Assembly (NCBI GenBank): GCA_947497145.1
Contig: CANMFQ010000014.1
Span: 1-64,000 of the forward strand
Length of the DNA: 64,000 nt
Direction: 5' to 3'
Source of the DNA: an uncultured Flavobacteriaceae bacterium
GTDB taxonomy: Bacteria > Bacteroidota > Bacteroidia > Flavobacteriales > Flavobacteriaceae
Under the pieces are notes generated by a model. That model saw only the letters and a program-made list of their open reading frames with translations, had not been told where the DNA came from and did no database searches. Shown in pieces: positions 27,582-37,132 of the stretch; within the stretch, counting starts at the first letter, position 1; the number at the start of each line of letters is the position of its first letter. A program made the translations under genes and the position numbers.

Positions 27582-28919
27582 TTACATTACGATACTCTTT
27601 CCTGGCATTGGAATTGTATACGAGCCATCAGGATTGGGTTGTACAGGAGCTTTGGAATTCCATGTTAAATTTTCAGGAACAAGAGCCAGATTAGACTTCA
27701 TAGCTTCATCCCATTTTATCACTTTCCCTGAGTAGGTTGCCATTCTTCCTATAATCGCACTCATTGTACTTTTGGCGCCATATTCGGCATTAGAAATAAC
27801 CCCTCCATTTCTAATAGATTCAAAAAGCTTAATATGCTCCACTTGATAAGGGTTTGGGTCATCTTTACCACGGTGTTCAAATAAAGTAGATCCATCCCAA
27901 GCTTTCATTTCAACACTATCTCCAGCTGTTGAAACCGTGCCTTTTGTACCTTGAAAGAATTCTGACACTCTTCGCATAGTATCGGGTTGATGTCTACATT
28001 GACTTGCAATAACAGCACCACTTGGGTAGGTATATTCTACAAAATGGTGATCATAGATTTCACCTGTATCTTTACCTGTACGCACCTGTCTACCCCCCAT
28101 ACCTTGAGCAGAGATAGGATATTCGCCAATAAACCAGTTAGCAACATCTATATTATGAATATGCTGTTCTAAAATATGATCGCCACACAACCAGTTAAAA
28201 TAATACCAGTTGCGCATTTGATATTCAAGTTCGGTTTGTCCTGGTTTACGCTCACGTACCCATACTCCCGCACTATTCCAATATACCTGTCCAGAAACTA
28301 TTTTGCCTATTTTATCTTGTTTTAATTGATCTAATGCTGCCAAATAGCTATCTTGATAATGACGTTGCAAACCTACAACTACATTCAGCTTTTTGTCTTT
28401 CGCCATTTTTGCAGCAGCCAATACTTTACGTACACCAGGCACATCTGTAGCAACAGGCTTTTCCATAAACACATGCTTTCCATTATTTATGGCATACTCA
28501 AAGTGTTGTGGACGAAAACCAGGAGGCGTCGCCAAAATAACAACATCTGCCAAATCCATCGCTTTTTTAGCTGCATCAAAACCTACAAATTGATGTTTGT
28601 CTGCAACATTAACCTTTTTGCTTCCTCCCATTTCTTTTGAAATATTAGCAAGACTTCCTTTTAATCTATCTTCAAAAGCATCAGCCATGGCAACCAACTC
28701 TACATTGTCATCTGCATTTAAAGCTTGTACCGCAGCACCTGTACCACGACCACCACATCCTACAAGGGCTATCTTTAATTTTTTATCATTAAACACATTT
28801 ACCATAGCGTTCATTTGCATGTTTGGCATAAGCATAGCTCCTCCAGTAAATAAGGCTGAGTTTTTCACAAAATCTCTTCTCGATTTTTTCAAATCGCTGT
28901 TTTTTTTAACATTTTTCAT
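27582..28919 (-). CDS. Tat-exported Gfo/Idh/MocA oxidoreductase
   Basis: 445 residues. The N-terminus carries a twin-arginine signal (KSRRDFVKNSALFTGG). A Rossmann domain follows with IALVGCGGRGTGA, and the family Lys in EKPVATD; the C-terminal domain is an alpha/beta dehydrogenase fold. Some relatives with the same GGRG motif and Tat signal are NAD-dependent glycosidases (GH109-like), others are sugar dehydrogenases. It is the first gene of the operon that continues with sulfatase, FGE and galK, so a periplasmic activity on a galactan-derived sugar is plausible. I would not assign a precise reaction. Confidence 0.8.
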   Translation of the reverse strand: MKNVKKNSDLKKSRRDFVKNSALFTGGAMLMPNMQMNAMVNVFNDKKLKIALVGCGGRGTGAAVQALNADDNVELVAMADAFEDRLKGSLANISKEMGGSKKVNVADKHQFVGFDAAKKAMDLADVVILATPPGFRPQHFEYAINNGKHVFMEKPVATDVPGVRKVLAAAKMAKDKKLNVVVGLQRHYQDSYLAALDQLKQDKIGKIVSGQVYWNSAGVWVRERKPGQTELEYQMRNWYYFNWLCGDHILEQHIHNIDVANWFIGEYPISAQGMGGRQVRTGKDTGEIYDHHFVEYTYPSGAVIASQCRHQPDTMRRVSEFFQGTKGTVSTAGDSVEMKAWDGSTLFEHRGKDDPNPYQVEHIKLFESIRNGGVISNAEYGAKSTMSAIIGRMATYSGKVIKWDEAMKSNLALVPENLTWNSKAPVQPNPDGSYTIPMPGKSIVM

Positions 28920-29083
28920 TGGTATTGTTTGTTTTTTGGCTGTTGATGTTCTTTATTATCAAGTATATCGTGAATATAATAAGAAATAATCATTTCATAA
29001 AAAAGAGTTTCCAAATTTTCCAGTAATTTAGGCATTGATACAACCGTATGAATCCATCGAGCCCTCGTAAAATATAACTAACC

Positions 29084-30592
29084 ATGAAAAACATCATCTA
29101 TTTATTAGCCCTTTTAGTATTATCAGCCTGTACCTCTACGGAGGAACAAAAACCTATAAAGCCAAATATCGTTTTTGTCTTTGCTGATGATTTAACCTAC
29201 ACTGCCATCAATGCATTAGGAAATAATGAGGTACAAACGCCCAATTTAGATCGCTTAGTTAACAATGGCACCACTTTTACACATGCCTACAATATGGGTG
29301 CATGGAATGGTGCTGTTTGTGCAGCCTCAAGAGCCATGCTTATTTCGGGTAGAAGCGTTTGGGATGCAAACAGTTATCGACAAGTATGGAAAAAAAATAA
29401 TGGTTATGATAAAACTTGGGGAAAACTAATGGAAGGTGCAGGTTATGATACTTATATGACAGGCAAATGGCATGTAGACGCCCCTGCGGATAGTGTTTTT
29501 CAAAATGTAGTGCATATTAGACCTGGTATGCCAAGAGACGCGTGGAGCCATAACGGAAAGATTTCGTATTTCAATAAAATGCTTGCCCAAGGTAAATCTA
29601 AAGAAGAAATTAGGGCTATCGGGTATAATAGACCACAGGATAAGAATGATACCACATGGACACCTACCAACAAAAAATTTGGTGGCTTTTGGGAGGGAGG
29701 TAAGCACTGGAGCGAAGTATTAAAAGACGATGCTTTAGGTTTTATTGAGCAAACAAAAAAGAGTGACAAACCATTCTTTATATATTTGGCTTTTAACGCT
29801 CCCCATGACCCCAGACAATCACCTCAACGCTTTTTAGACAAATACCCTATAGACAACATAAGCGTACCTAAAAGCTTCATGTCCATGTACCCTTTTAAAG
29901 ATAGTATTGGTAATGGTCCAGGTTTACGTGACGAAGCTTTAGCTCCTTTTCCAAGAACTGAATACGCTATTAAAACGCATATACGTGAATATTATGCACT
30001 AATCACCCATTTAGACGAGCAAATTGGAGTTATCTTAAAAGAGCTTGAAGCAACAGGAAAAATGGACAACACCTATATTATATTCACATCAGATCATGGT
30101 TTGGCTATGGGGCGTCATGGCCTTTTGGGAAAACAAACACAATTTGATCACAGTATTCGCCCTCCGTTTATGATCACAGGACCTTCTATTCCGAAAGGCA
30201 AAAAAGTAGATGCAGATATCTATTTACAAGACGCTATGGCAACAAGCTTAGAACTGGCTGGTATTGAAAAACCTAATTATGTATTTTTCAATAGTGTGCT
30301 CGATCTCGCTACAGGAAAACAAACAAAAAGCAATTACGATGCCATATACAATGGGTATATAAAATACCAACGTATGATTAGAAAAGATGGTTTTAAATTA
30401 ATTGTTTATCCTAAAATAAAGAAGGTGTTGCTTTTTGATTTAGCAAATGACCCTGAAGAAATGAATGATTTAGCTGAAATGCCTGCATACAAAGACAAGG
30501 TAAAAACACTTTTTAAAGAGCTCTTACAATTACAAAAACAAATGAGAGATCATCTTGATATTTCTGATGTAGGGCGCACCTTAAATTTATAG
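29084..30592 (+). CDS. S1-family sulfatase lipoprotein
   Basis: 502 residues. Lipobox LSAC with Cys16, a sulfatase fold starting KPNIVFVFADDLTYTAINALG, and formylglycine motif CAASR at Cys79. Other active-site features are TGKWHVD, FNAPHDPRQ and FTSDHGLAMG. It has the choline-sulfatase/iduronate-sulfatase-like look of several marine S1 subfamilies. It is divergent from the Gfo/Idh operon, with which it shares a 164-bp promoter region, and convergent with the AraC gene ending at 30631. Probably matured by the FGE at 24809. Confidence 0.92.
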   Translation: MKNIIYLLALLVLSACTSTEEQKPIKPNIVFVFADDLTYTAINALGNNEVQTPNLDRLVNNGTTFTHAYNMGAWNGAVCAASRAMLISGRSVWDANSYRQVWKKNNGYDKTWGKLMEGAGYDTYMTGKWHVDAPADSVFQNVVHIRPGMPRDAWSHNGKISYFNKMLAQGKSKEEIRAIGYNRPQDKNDTTWTPTNKKFGGFWEGGKHWSEVLKDDALGFIEQTKKSDKPFFIYLAFNAPHDPRQSPQRFLDKYPIDNISVPKSFMSMYPFKDSIGNGPGLRDEALAPFPRTEYAIKTHIREYYALITHLDEQIGVILKELEATGKMDNTYIIFTSDHGLAMGRHGLLGKQTQFDHSIRPPFMITGPSIPKGKKVDADIYLQDAMATSLELAGIEKPNYVFFNSVLDLATGKQTKSNYDAIYNGYIKYQRMIRKDGFKLIVYPKIKKVLLFDLANDPEEMNDLAEMPAYKDKVKTLFKELLQLQKQMRDHLDISDVGRTLNL

Positions 30593-30630
30593 GTTATTAA
30601 TCTTTATCGCTTTTTCACATAGCCTCACTA

Positions 30631-31494
30631 TTAAATCATACGTCTTTCTTGGCGGAATTTAGCAGGGGTTTGCCCCGTTGTTTTCTTAAATACTCGGGTG
30701 AAGTATGACACATTATCCCAGCCTGTTTTTTCAGCAATTTCGGCAAGCGTATTGTTAGTGGTTAACAACAACGTTTCAGAGCGTTCAATGCGTTTGGTTT
30801 GAATATACTTGCTAGGTCGTATGCCAAATTTTTGTTGAAAAACTCTAGAGAAATGATCGGGGCTAAGATTACATCGTTTTGCTAAATCGGCAATATTTAA
30901 AGGCTCATGAAGGTGTTCTTTAATGTAATTAATGAGTTCATAAAAATCACTTCTAGCAAACATTTTTGAGCTTTTATTGTTTTGGATAAACCGTGATAAC
31001 AACAATTGCAATAGGGCTTGAGTTTCAATAAACGTACTTGCTGGTAAAACATCGTTTTCTTCTTCAATTTTAGCAATTTTACTTCGATGATCATAAGATC
31101 GCGGATCTTCATTCACCAAACTTCGATGTGAATGCAACTCTTGTATCCGTTTAAAGCATTTTATGTCGAATGCAGAAGCTTTTAGTTCATAATGAAAAGC
31201 TCTTAAATCATAAATAGAAATACCATCGCCCACCTCTTCTAAAAAATGAATATAATACTGTTCATGCATTGCATCACACTTATACCTACTATAGGTAAAA
31301 CTAGGTACCAAATACATATACCCCGGTTTTAAATCAATTTCTTTGTACGTATGGAATACCTTAGCAGTACCTTCAGTAGCCAAATAAAGTCGAGAAAATG
31401 GACTTATCACATTGTCATAATCCCACGATGTATCAAGCTTAGCATACCCTACATGTAATAAACTTAGTTTTAATGATTGAAATATTTTATTCAT
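30631..31494 (-). CDS. AraC-family transcriptional regulator
   Basis: 287 residues. An N-terminal cupin-like sensing domain (about 20-100) precedes two helix-turn-helix motifs at the C-terminus (NIADLAKRCNLSPDHFSRVFQQKFG and LAEIAEKTGWDNVSYFTRVFKKTTGQTP). It probably binds a sugar or oligosaccharide and activates neighbouring catabolic genes. The 230-bp intergenic region to the DUF1549/1553 gene at 31724 contains paired inverted copies of ATCCTAATTTA/TAAATTAGGAT, a possible operator also echoed at two other promoters of the region. Confidence 0.9.
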   Translation of the reverse strand: MNKIFQSLKLSLLHVGYAKLDTSWDYDNVISPFSRLYLATEGTAKVFHTYKEIDLKPGYMYLVPSFTYSRYKCDAMHEQYYIHFLEEVGDGISIYDLRAFHYELKASAFDIKCFKRIQELHSHRSLVNEDPRSYDHRSKIAKIEEENDVLPASTFIETQALLQLLLSRFIQNNKSSKMFARSDFYELINYIKEHLHEPLNIADLAKRCNLSPDHFSRVFQQKFGIRPSKYIQTKRIERSETLLLTTNNTLAEIAEKTGWDNVSYFTRVFKKTTGQTPAKFRQERRMI

Positions 31495-31534
31495 AATGCT
31501 TCAACTGTATCGGATTTAAAACATCGTTTTTAAA

Positions 31535-31581
31535 ATCCTAATTTAGAGAAAAGCAGCTACAAATACTATTTAAATTAGGAT
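31535..31581. promoter_or_regulatory. Candidate AraC-type operator, inverted repeat
   Basis: ATCCTAATTTA (31535-31545) and TAAATTAGGAT (31571-31581) are perfect inverted copies of 11 bases, 25 bases apart, just upstream of the AraC gene and opposite the PSD1 gene. A related AAATAGGATATTAAT sequence lies before the ADH at 57637, and another inverted pair lies at 59650-59709. Function inferred from location only. Confidence 0.4.
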
Positions 31582-31650
31582 ATTAATCACAAATTAGAAA
31601 AACCTAACAGATAAAACAACTTTTGTATAATATCGGAAAAGTACTATTCA

Positions 31651-31667
31651 TTGTCTGATTTAGACAA
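31651..31667. promoter_or_regulatory. Small inverted repeat in promoter region of PSD1 gene
   Basis: TTGTCT-GATTT-AGACAA has 6-bp perfect arms and lies about 22 bases upstream of a TAnnTTTG match (TAGCTTTG, 31689-31696), with the start codon at 31724. It could be an operator overlapping the -33 region. Confidence 0.35.
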
Positions 31668-31723
31668 TAATTAACTTTATAAAAATTATAGCTTTGATTA
31701 AAACCTAAATTGTTGTAATACAA

Positions 31724-34700
31724 ATGACACGAATCAACAACCGCAACCCAAGGGTACGAGGTGTGCTCTCGAAAAAACAGTTACCATTTCGAGGCAACAC
31801 TCCTGTAATTCAATTCTTGAACATTGCCCTGCGATTAAAAAATTGTGTAGCGCTTACAACCTTGATGTTTATTTTTTCATGTGGTGGCCCTGATTTACCC
31901 GAAGATGTGCAATTGGCCTATGAGAAACTACCTGAAAAGATTGATTTTAATCAACATGTAAAACCTATTTTATCAGACAAGTGTTTTATTTGTCACGGAC
32001 CTGACAAGGCTAAGGTGGCTGCAGGTTTGCAATTGCATGACCCTCAACTTGCGTATACGGAGTCTGAAAATACGCCAGGCACCTACGCCATAGTTCCTGG
32101 AAATTTGAGTAAAAGTGAAACGGTACGTCGTATTTTAACCGATGATCCTGAAATTATAATGCCCGAACCCTCATCGCATCTTTCCTTATCTTCTCGTGAA
32201 AAAGCGATGCTGGTACGGTGGATTGAAGAAGGTGCCGAATACAAAGATCATTGGGCTTTTATTCCGCCTGCTAAACAACAGCCGCCAGAGGTCACCTTTC
32301 AAGATAAAATAGCAAACCCAATAGATAATTTTATTTTAGCAAAATTAGAAGACCAAGGCTTGCAACCCAGCCCCAAAGCAAGCAAAGAAATTTTACTCAG
32401 AAGGTTGAGTTTTGATTTAACAGGCTTACCTCCTACCCTTGAAGAAATTGATGCTTTTTTAAAGGATGATAGCCCAAATGCCTATGAAAAGCAGATAGAT
32501 CGCTTATTAGCATCACCACATTATGGCGAACAAATGACCTTAGACTGGATGGATCTTTCTCGTTACGCTGATACCCATGGATATACGGTAGATCGTTACC
32601 GCGATGTTTCTGATTGGCGTGATTGGGTGATAAAAGCTTTTAACGAAAACATGCCTTATGATGAATTCATACGCTGGCAATTAGCCGGTGATATGATGCC
32701 AAACGCATCTAAAGAACAAATTTTAGCAACTACTTTCAATAGGTTACACCCGCAAAACTCAGAAGGCGGTATTGTTGATGAAGAGTTTCGTTCTGAGTAT
32801 GTTTCCGATCGCACCAATGTAGTTAGTGAAGGATTGATGGGCATTACCATGGCATGCGCCAAGTGTCACGATCACAAATACGATCCCATTTCTCAAAAAA
32901 ACTATTACGAAATGTATAGTTTTTTTAATAATGTAAACGAATCTGGCCAAATATCTTATGATTCGTCTATGCCCGTACCTACTTTAATGCTTCCCAACAA
33001 AGAACAAGAGCAATTTCTTTCATACGTAGATGGATTAATTCAAGAAGAAGAAAAAGCGATAACCGATATTGTAAAATCTGAAAATACGGAGGCTGAAAAA
33101 TGGCTATCATCTGAAGGCTATAAAAAAATCAATCCCAATGAAAAGCCAAGCCAATTAATTGCAGCCATCGATTTTACCAATGGTAGCCTTACCAACAACC
33201 TAAACCCTAATCAAAAAGGAACAATGAAGCGGCAACACGCCACCAAACAGACCGCCAATATTGTAGCAGGTTATAAAGGCAAAGGATTGCTATTGGATGG
33301 TGATGCATGGTTAGATCTTGATCGCATTGGTGTTTTTCAACGTCACCAAGCCTTTAGTATTGGTATTCGAGTATTCATTCCTGATGATTTAGAATCGGGG
33401 GTAATTTTTCACAAAAATGTAGGTACAAGACTTTATAATTACCGAGGGTATCATTTGGCTTTAAAAGACAATAAAATTGAAGCCATGCTGGCCCATGTTT
33501 GGCCCGATAATTCTATTGTGAAACTCAGTACGCAGGAAATTCCAAAAAATAAATGGGTACAACTAACCATGACCTATGATGGCTCAAGCAAAGCAAATGG
33601 GCTTGATATTTATATGAATGGAGAAAAACTTGAAACGGACGTTAAAGTAGATAACCTTTATAAAGATATTATCTTTAACGGTATTGGTGAATCTGTTGAA
33701 CCAGGACTTCAAATAGGTGCCCGATGGCGTGGAAAAGGTATTGGGGGAGCCACTGTTGACGATATTCTTGTTTTTACTAAAAAACTAACTCCTATTGAGG
33801 TTTTACAAATTTCAACACCTGAAACACTACAGGCACTGTTAGCAAAATCGGCAAATGAGCTTTCGACAGCGCAAAAACATAATTTAAAACATTATTATAC
33901 TTCAACACAGAGCAACACCTATAAAAAAGCTATAGCATCACTTACAAAAATTCGCAAAACTTTGGTAGATAGTACCGATAAGGTTAAGGAAATAATGGTG
34001 ATGAAAGAAATGCCAGAACCCAGAGAAACTTTTATTCTAGAGCGTGGGCAGTATGATGTGTATGGGGAACAAGTTTTTCCCAATACACCAGAAAAGATAT
34101 TCCCCTACCCTGATAGTCTTCCTAAAAATCGTTTAGGATTGGCGCAATGGGTAACTAGTAAAGACAATCCGTTAACTGCTAGAGTTGCTGTTAACCGCTA
34201 TTGGCAACATATGTTTGGAACAGGTATTGTACGTACCGCTGAAGATTTTGGCAACCAAGGAGAACTCCCTAGTCACCCTGCCTTATTAGATTGGCTTGCC
34301 ATTGAATTTATGGAATCTGGATGGGATGTGAAAGCACTACACAAGCTAATGGCACTATCAAACACCTATCAGCAATCATCCTTGGCTAGTGAAGAATTGC
34401 TTGCACAAGACAAAAAGAATCGTTTATTAGCCCGTGGCCCTTCAAAACGATTAACAGGTGAAATGCTGCGTAACAATGTTTTAGTAGCTTCTGGTTTAAT
34501 GAACAACAAAATTGGAGGGCCAAGTGTAAAACCCTATCAACCTGAGGGTTTATGGAAAATAAATGGAGCCGCTTACCAACAAGATAAGGGCGACAAACTC
34601 TATAGAAAAAGTATGTATACCATATGGAAAAGGTCTGTACCTCACCCTACTATTGCTACTTTTGATGCTCCTGAGCGCTCTTTTTGCACCGTAAGAAGGC

Positions 34701-35053
34701 AAGAAACAAATACGCCTTTACAAGCACTTGTCATGTTAAATGACCCCACCTATGTAGAAGCTTCTCGGGTATTAGGATACAGCATGTTATCATTTGAAGA
34801 CCCTAAAAAAGGAATTGCCACTGTTTTTAGAAAACTTACAGGTAGAAAAATAGAAGATAAAGAACTTGACCTTTTAGCAGCCCTGCAAGAAGAAGAATAT
34901 AGCAAGTTTAAAACAAATACCGCTAAAACCGATGGCTGGTTAAATTCTGGAGAATTTAAAATCACCAATATAAAAGATAAGGCATTGGTTGCTGCCAATG
35001 CGGTAGTAGCAAGCACCATAATGAATGCTGATGCCACCATAACAAAAAGATAA
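31724..35053 (+). CDS. PSD1-type cytochrome c / DUF1549 / LamG / DUF1553 protein
   Basis: 1109 residues. A PSCyt1-type cytochrome motif CFICH (Cys87, Cys90, His91) is followed by DUF1549 (about 195-400, NPIDNFILAKLEDQGLQP). A LamG/concanavalin-like domain follows (about 500-680, FSIGIRVFIPDDLESG), then DUF1553 (about 790-1090, LGLAQWVTSKDNPLTARVAVNRYW). A possible lipobox (IFSC, Cys53) suggests the true start is downstream of the annotated ATG, near residue 30-45. The family is abundant in Planctomycetes and occurs in marine Bacteroidetes near sulfatases; it is suspected to act in polysaccharide oxidation or desulfation, but no reaction is proven. The DUF1501 partner follows after nine bases. 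Confidence 0.88.
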   Translation: MTRINNRNPRVRGVLSKKQLPFRGNTPVIQFLNIALRLKNCVALTTLMFIFSCGGPDLPEDVQLAYEKLPEKIDFNQHVKPILSDKCFICHGPDKAKVAAGLQLHDPQLAYTESENTPGTYAIVPGNLSKSETVRRILTDDPEIIMPEPSSHLSLSSREKAMLVRWIEEGAEYKDHWAFIPPAKQQPPEVTFQDKIANPIDNFILAKLEDQGLQPSPKASKEILLRRLSFDLTGLPPTLEEIDAFLKDDSPNAYEKQIDRLLASPHYGEQMTLDWMDLSRYADTHGYTVDRYRDVSDWRDWVIKAFNENMPYDEFIRWQLAGDMMPNASKEQILATTFNRLHPQNSEGGIVDEEFRSEYVSDRTNVVSEGLMGITMACAKCHDHKYDPISQKNYYEMYSFFNNVNESGQISYDSSMPVPTLMLPNKEQEQFLSYVDGLIQEEEKAITDIVKSENTEAEKWLSSEGYKKINPNEKPSQLIAAIDFTNGSLTNNLNPNQKGTMKRQHATKQTANIVAGYKGKGLLLDGDAWLDLDRIGVFQRHQAFSIGIRVFIPDDLESGVIFHKNVGTRLYNYRGYHLALKDNKIEAMLAHVWPDNSIVKLSTQEIPKNKWVQLTMTYDGSSKANGLDIYMNGEKLETDVKVDNLYKDIIFNGIGESVEPGLQIGARWRGKGIGGATVDDILVFTKKLTPIEVLQISTPETLQALLAKSANELSTAQKHNLKHYYTSTQSNTYKKAIASLTKIRKTLVDSTDKVKEIMVMKEMPEPRETFILERGQYDVYGEQVFPNTPEKIFPYPDSLPKNRLGLAQWVTSKDNPLTARVAVNRYWQHMFGTGIVRTAEDFGNQGELPSHPALLDWLAIEFMESGWDVKALHKLMALSNTYQQSSLASEELLAQDKKNRLLARGPSKRLTGEMLRNNVLVASGLMNNKIGGPSVKPYQPEGLWKINGAAYQQDKGDKLYRKSMYTIWKRSVPHPTIATFDAPERSFCTVRRQETNTPLQALVMLNDPTYVEASRVLGYSMLSFEDPKKGIATVFRKLTGRKIEDKELDLLAALQEEEYSKFKTNTAKTDGWLNSGEFKITNIKDKALVAANAVVASTIMNADATITKR

Positions 35054-35062
35054 AACTGTATT

Positions 35063-36586
35063 ATGTGTCACAATAACAAAATACTAAAGTCAACCAATAA
35101 AGACCTTCAAGCGGTAGAACACCAACTAGATCGTCGCAATTTTTTAACAAAAAGCTCTTTGGGTATTGGTGCCCTTGCGTTGAGTTCTTTGTTAAATGCA
35201 GACAAAGCATGGTCTGCAGTAAAAGGAAATACTATGGATGCATCAAAAGCCGATGCCATTTTAGCCTCCTATAACAAAAACCGATTGGGACTACCACACC
35301 ATTTACCAAAAGCAAAACGTGTAGTTTATTTATTTCAAAGTGGAGGACCTTCGCAGCTAGATATGTGGGATTATAAACCCAAACTTAAAAAGTATTTTGG
35401 TCAAGATTTGCCTCCTTCGGTAAGACAAGGGCAGCGATTAACTGCTATGAGTGCCGAACAGTCTACCTTTCCTATCGCCCCTTCCATTATGGATTTTAAG
35501 CAATATGGTGAGTCTAGAGCGTGGGTAAGTGAACTAATGCCGCATACGGCAGAAGTCGTAGATGATTTGTGTTTCATTAAATCGATGCAAACAGATGCTA
35601 TAAATCATGACCCTGCCATAACATTTTTACAAACAGGAAATCAGCTACCAGGCAGACCATCTATAGGCTCTTGGTTAAGTTATGGCTTAGGTTCTGACAA
35701 TGAAAATCTTCCTACTTTCATTACGTTGATTACCAAAAACATGGGTGGACAACCTTTGTATTCTCGTTTATGGGGCAACGGTTTTTTACCTACAGAACAT
35801 CAAGGAGTACAGTTTAGATCAGGAAAAGACCCTGTACTTTATCTTAGTGACCCTGAAAATTATGACGGTAATGATCGTAGACAAATGTTAGATTATTTAG
35901 GAAAGCTTAATGGCGTTCAACACGATATTTATGGCGACCCCGAAATAAATGCTAGAATGGCGCAATATGAAATGGCTTTTCGTATGCAAACCTCTGTACC
36001 CGAAGTGACCGATATGTCTGATGAACCCGACTATATTTTTGACATGTATGGTAAAGATAGTCGTGACCCTGGCACCTATGCGGCAAATTGTTTAATGGCT
36101 CGAAAATTATTAGAAAAAGATGTGAAATTTGTACAGTTGTATCATCAAGGGTGGGATCAGCATATTGGATGTCCTGGCGGTGTTCGCAGTCAAAACAAGT
36201 TAACCGACCAGGCAAATGCGGCGCTTATCAAAGATTTAAAACAACGTGGGATGCTAGAAGACACCCTAGTGATTTGGGGTGGAGAGTTTGGCAGAACCGT
36301 ATATTCTCAAGGGCAGTTAACCCCAGAAAATTACGGGCGTGATCATCACCCAAAAGCCTTCACCATGTGGATGGCAGGAGCTGGCGTGAAACCAGGCTTC
36401 ACCTATGGAGAAACTGATGATTTCAGCTATAATGTAGTGAAAGACCCCGTACATGTACATGATTTTCATGCAACCTTATTGCATTTGTTTGGTATAAATC
36501 ATGAGTTATTAACATTCAAACATCAAGGTCGTCGCTATCGACTTACGGATGTTCATGGGAATGTGGTAAAAGATTTATTAACGTAA
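35063..36586 (+). CDS. DUF1501 domain protein with Tat-like signal
   Basis: 507 residues. The N-terminal [19 protein letters not shown] is a twin-arginine-type signal. The rest is a DUF1501 domain with an alkaline-phosphatase/sulfatase-like fold ([49 protein letters not shown]). It lacks the Cys/Ser-x-x-x-Arg formylglycine motif, so it is not an ordinary sulfatase. DUF1501 genes nearly always follow DUF1549/1553 cytochromes, as here, which implies a two-protein exported complex. Biochemical role unknown. Confidence 0.88.
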   Translation: MCHNNKILKSTNKDLQAVEHQLDRRNFLTKSSLGIGALALSSLLNADKAWSAVKGNTMDASKADAILASYNKNRLGLPHHLPKAKRVVYLFQSGGPSQLDMWDYKPKLKKYFGQDLPPSVRQGQRLTAMSAEQSTFPIAPSIMDFKQYGESRAWVSELMPHTAEVVDDLCFIKSMQTDAINHDPAITFLQTGNQLPGRPSIGSWLSYGLGSDNENLPTFITLITKNMGGQPLYSRLWGNGFLPTEHQGVQFRSGKDPVLYLSDPENYDGNDRRQMLDYLGKLNGVQHDIYGDPEINARMAQYEMAFRMQTSVPEVTDMSDEPDYIFDMYGKDSRDPGTYAANCLMARKLLEKDVKFVQLYHQGWDQHIGCPGGVRSQNKLTDQANAALIKDLKQRGMLEDTLVIWGGEFGRTVYSQGQLTPENYGRDHHPKAFTMWMAGAGVKPGFTYGETDDFSYNVVKDPVHVHDFHATLLHLFGINHELLTFKHQGRRYRLTDVHGNVVKDLLT

Positions 36587-36759
36587 TAACTAAAAAAGAA
36601 TCTATGAATACGGACAGAAATTCAATCAAAACCACTTTTGCAATTTCATCTCAATTTCACATGGCAATAAGCGTATAATTTCGAAACTCAAGAAGGGAAA
36701 TACCTGAATATAAAAATGAGAAATTGTGAAAAATGTACCAATCTTAAAAACCCGTTTTT

Positions 36760-36858
36760 AATCACGGTAATGATGTATTTGTTGATAGAAGTGAAAATCT
36801 TTATACATGTCAATGGAATACACATTACACTCCCCCAGTGAAATTAAAACGGGTTTAA
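36760..36858 (+). pseudogene. Possible remnant of an NHL/beta-propeller protein C-terminus
   Basis: An open frame without a start codon reads NHGNDVFVDRSENLYTCQWN, then a short tail VKLKRV and a stop. The pattern D-x-x-x-N-L-Y-x-x-Q-W-N with a terminal KLxR resembles the last blade of NHL-type six-bladed propeller proteins. It lies downstream of the PSD1-DUF1501 pair and may be what remains of a third gene of that operon. Only about 33 residues support this. Confidence 0.35.
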
Positions 36859-37078
36859 TACCTATATAATAGCCATCAAATTACACATTCGAACTTGTTC
36901 ATTTTTCATTCTATTTTCTTGTTCTTCATTTCCGTAACTATATTATGCAAATTAATTACGCGGTCTAGAAAAAAGCAACTTCGTTTTCTGTATGTCATTT
37001 GATGGCTAAATTGGTTTTAGTATCTTCATAGAAAAGTCAAAGACAAACCAACCCATCAAAAAATAATTACAAAGAAAA

Positions 37079-37107
37079 AAGCTGCAATCAATAAAGATTA
37101 CAGCTTT
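37079..37107. terminator. Bidirectional terminator
   Basis: AAGCTGCAATC and GATTACAGCTT form an 11-bp stem with one mismatch, with an A tract before and a T tract after. It lies 26 bases beyond the stop of the leftward T9SS gene. Confidence 0.8.
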
Positions 37108-37132
37108 TTAAAATTAGAAATCAAATAAAAAC

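Larger units (their letters stand above)
36587..37132. other. Non-coding region after DUF1501 gene
   Basis: About 546 bases without an intact gene. It contains a short protein-like remnant (36760-36858), an inverted repeat AAACCCGTTTTTA (36748-36760) / ATTAAAACGGGTTT (36843-36856), and the terminator at 37079-37107. Confidence 0.5.

Noticed and set aside
35063-36586. DUF1501 protein as an active formylglycine sulfatase
   Set aside because: The fold is related, but no C/S-x-P/A-x-R motif is found in the protein.
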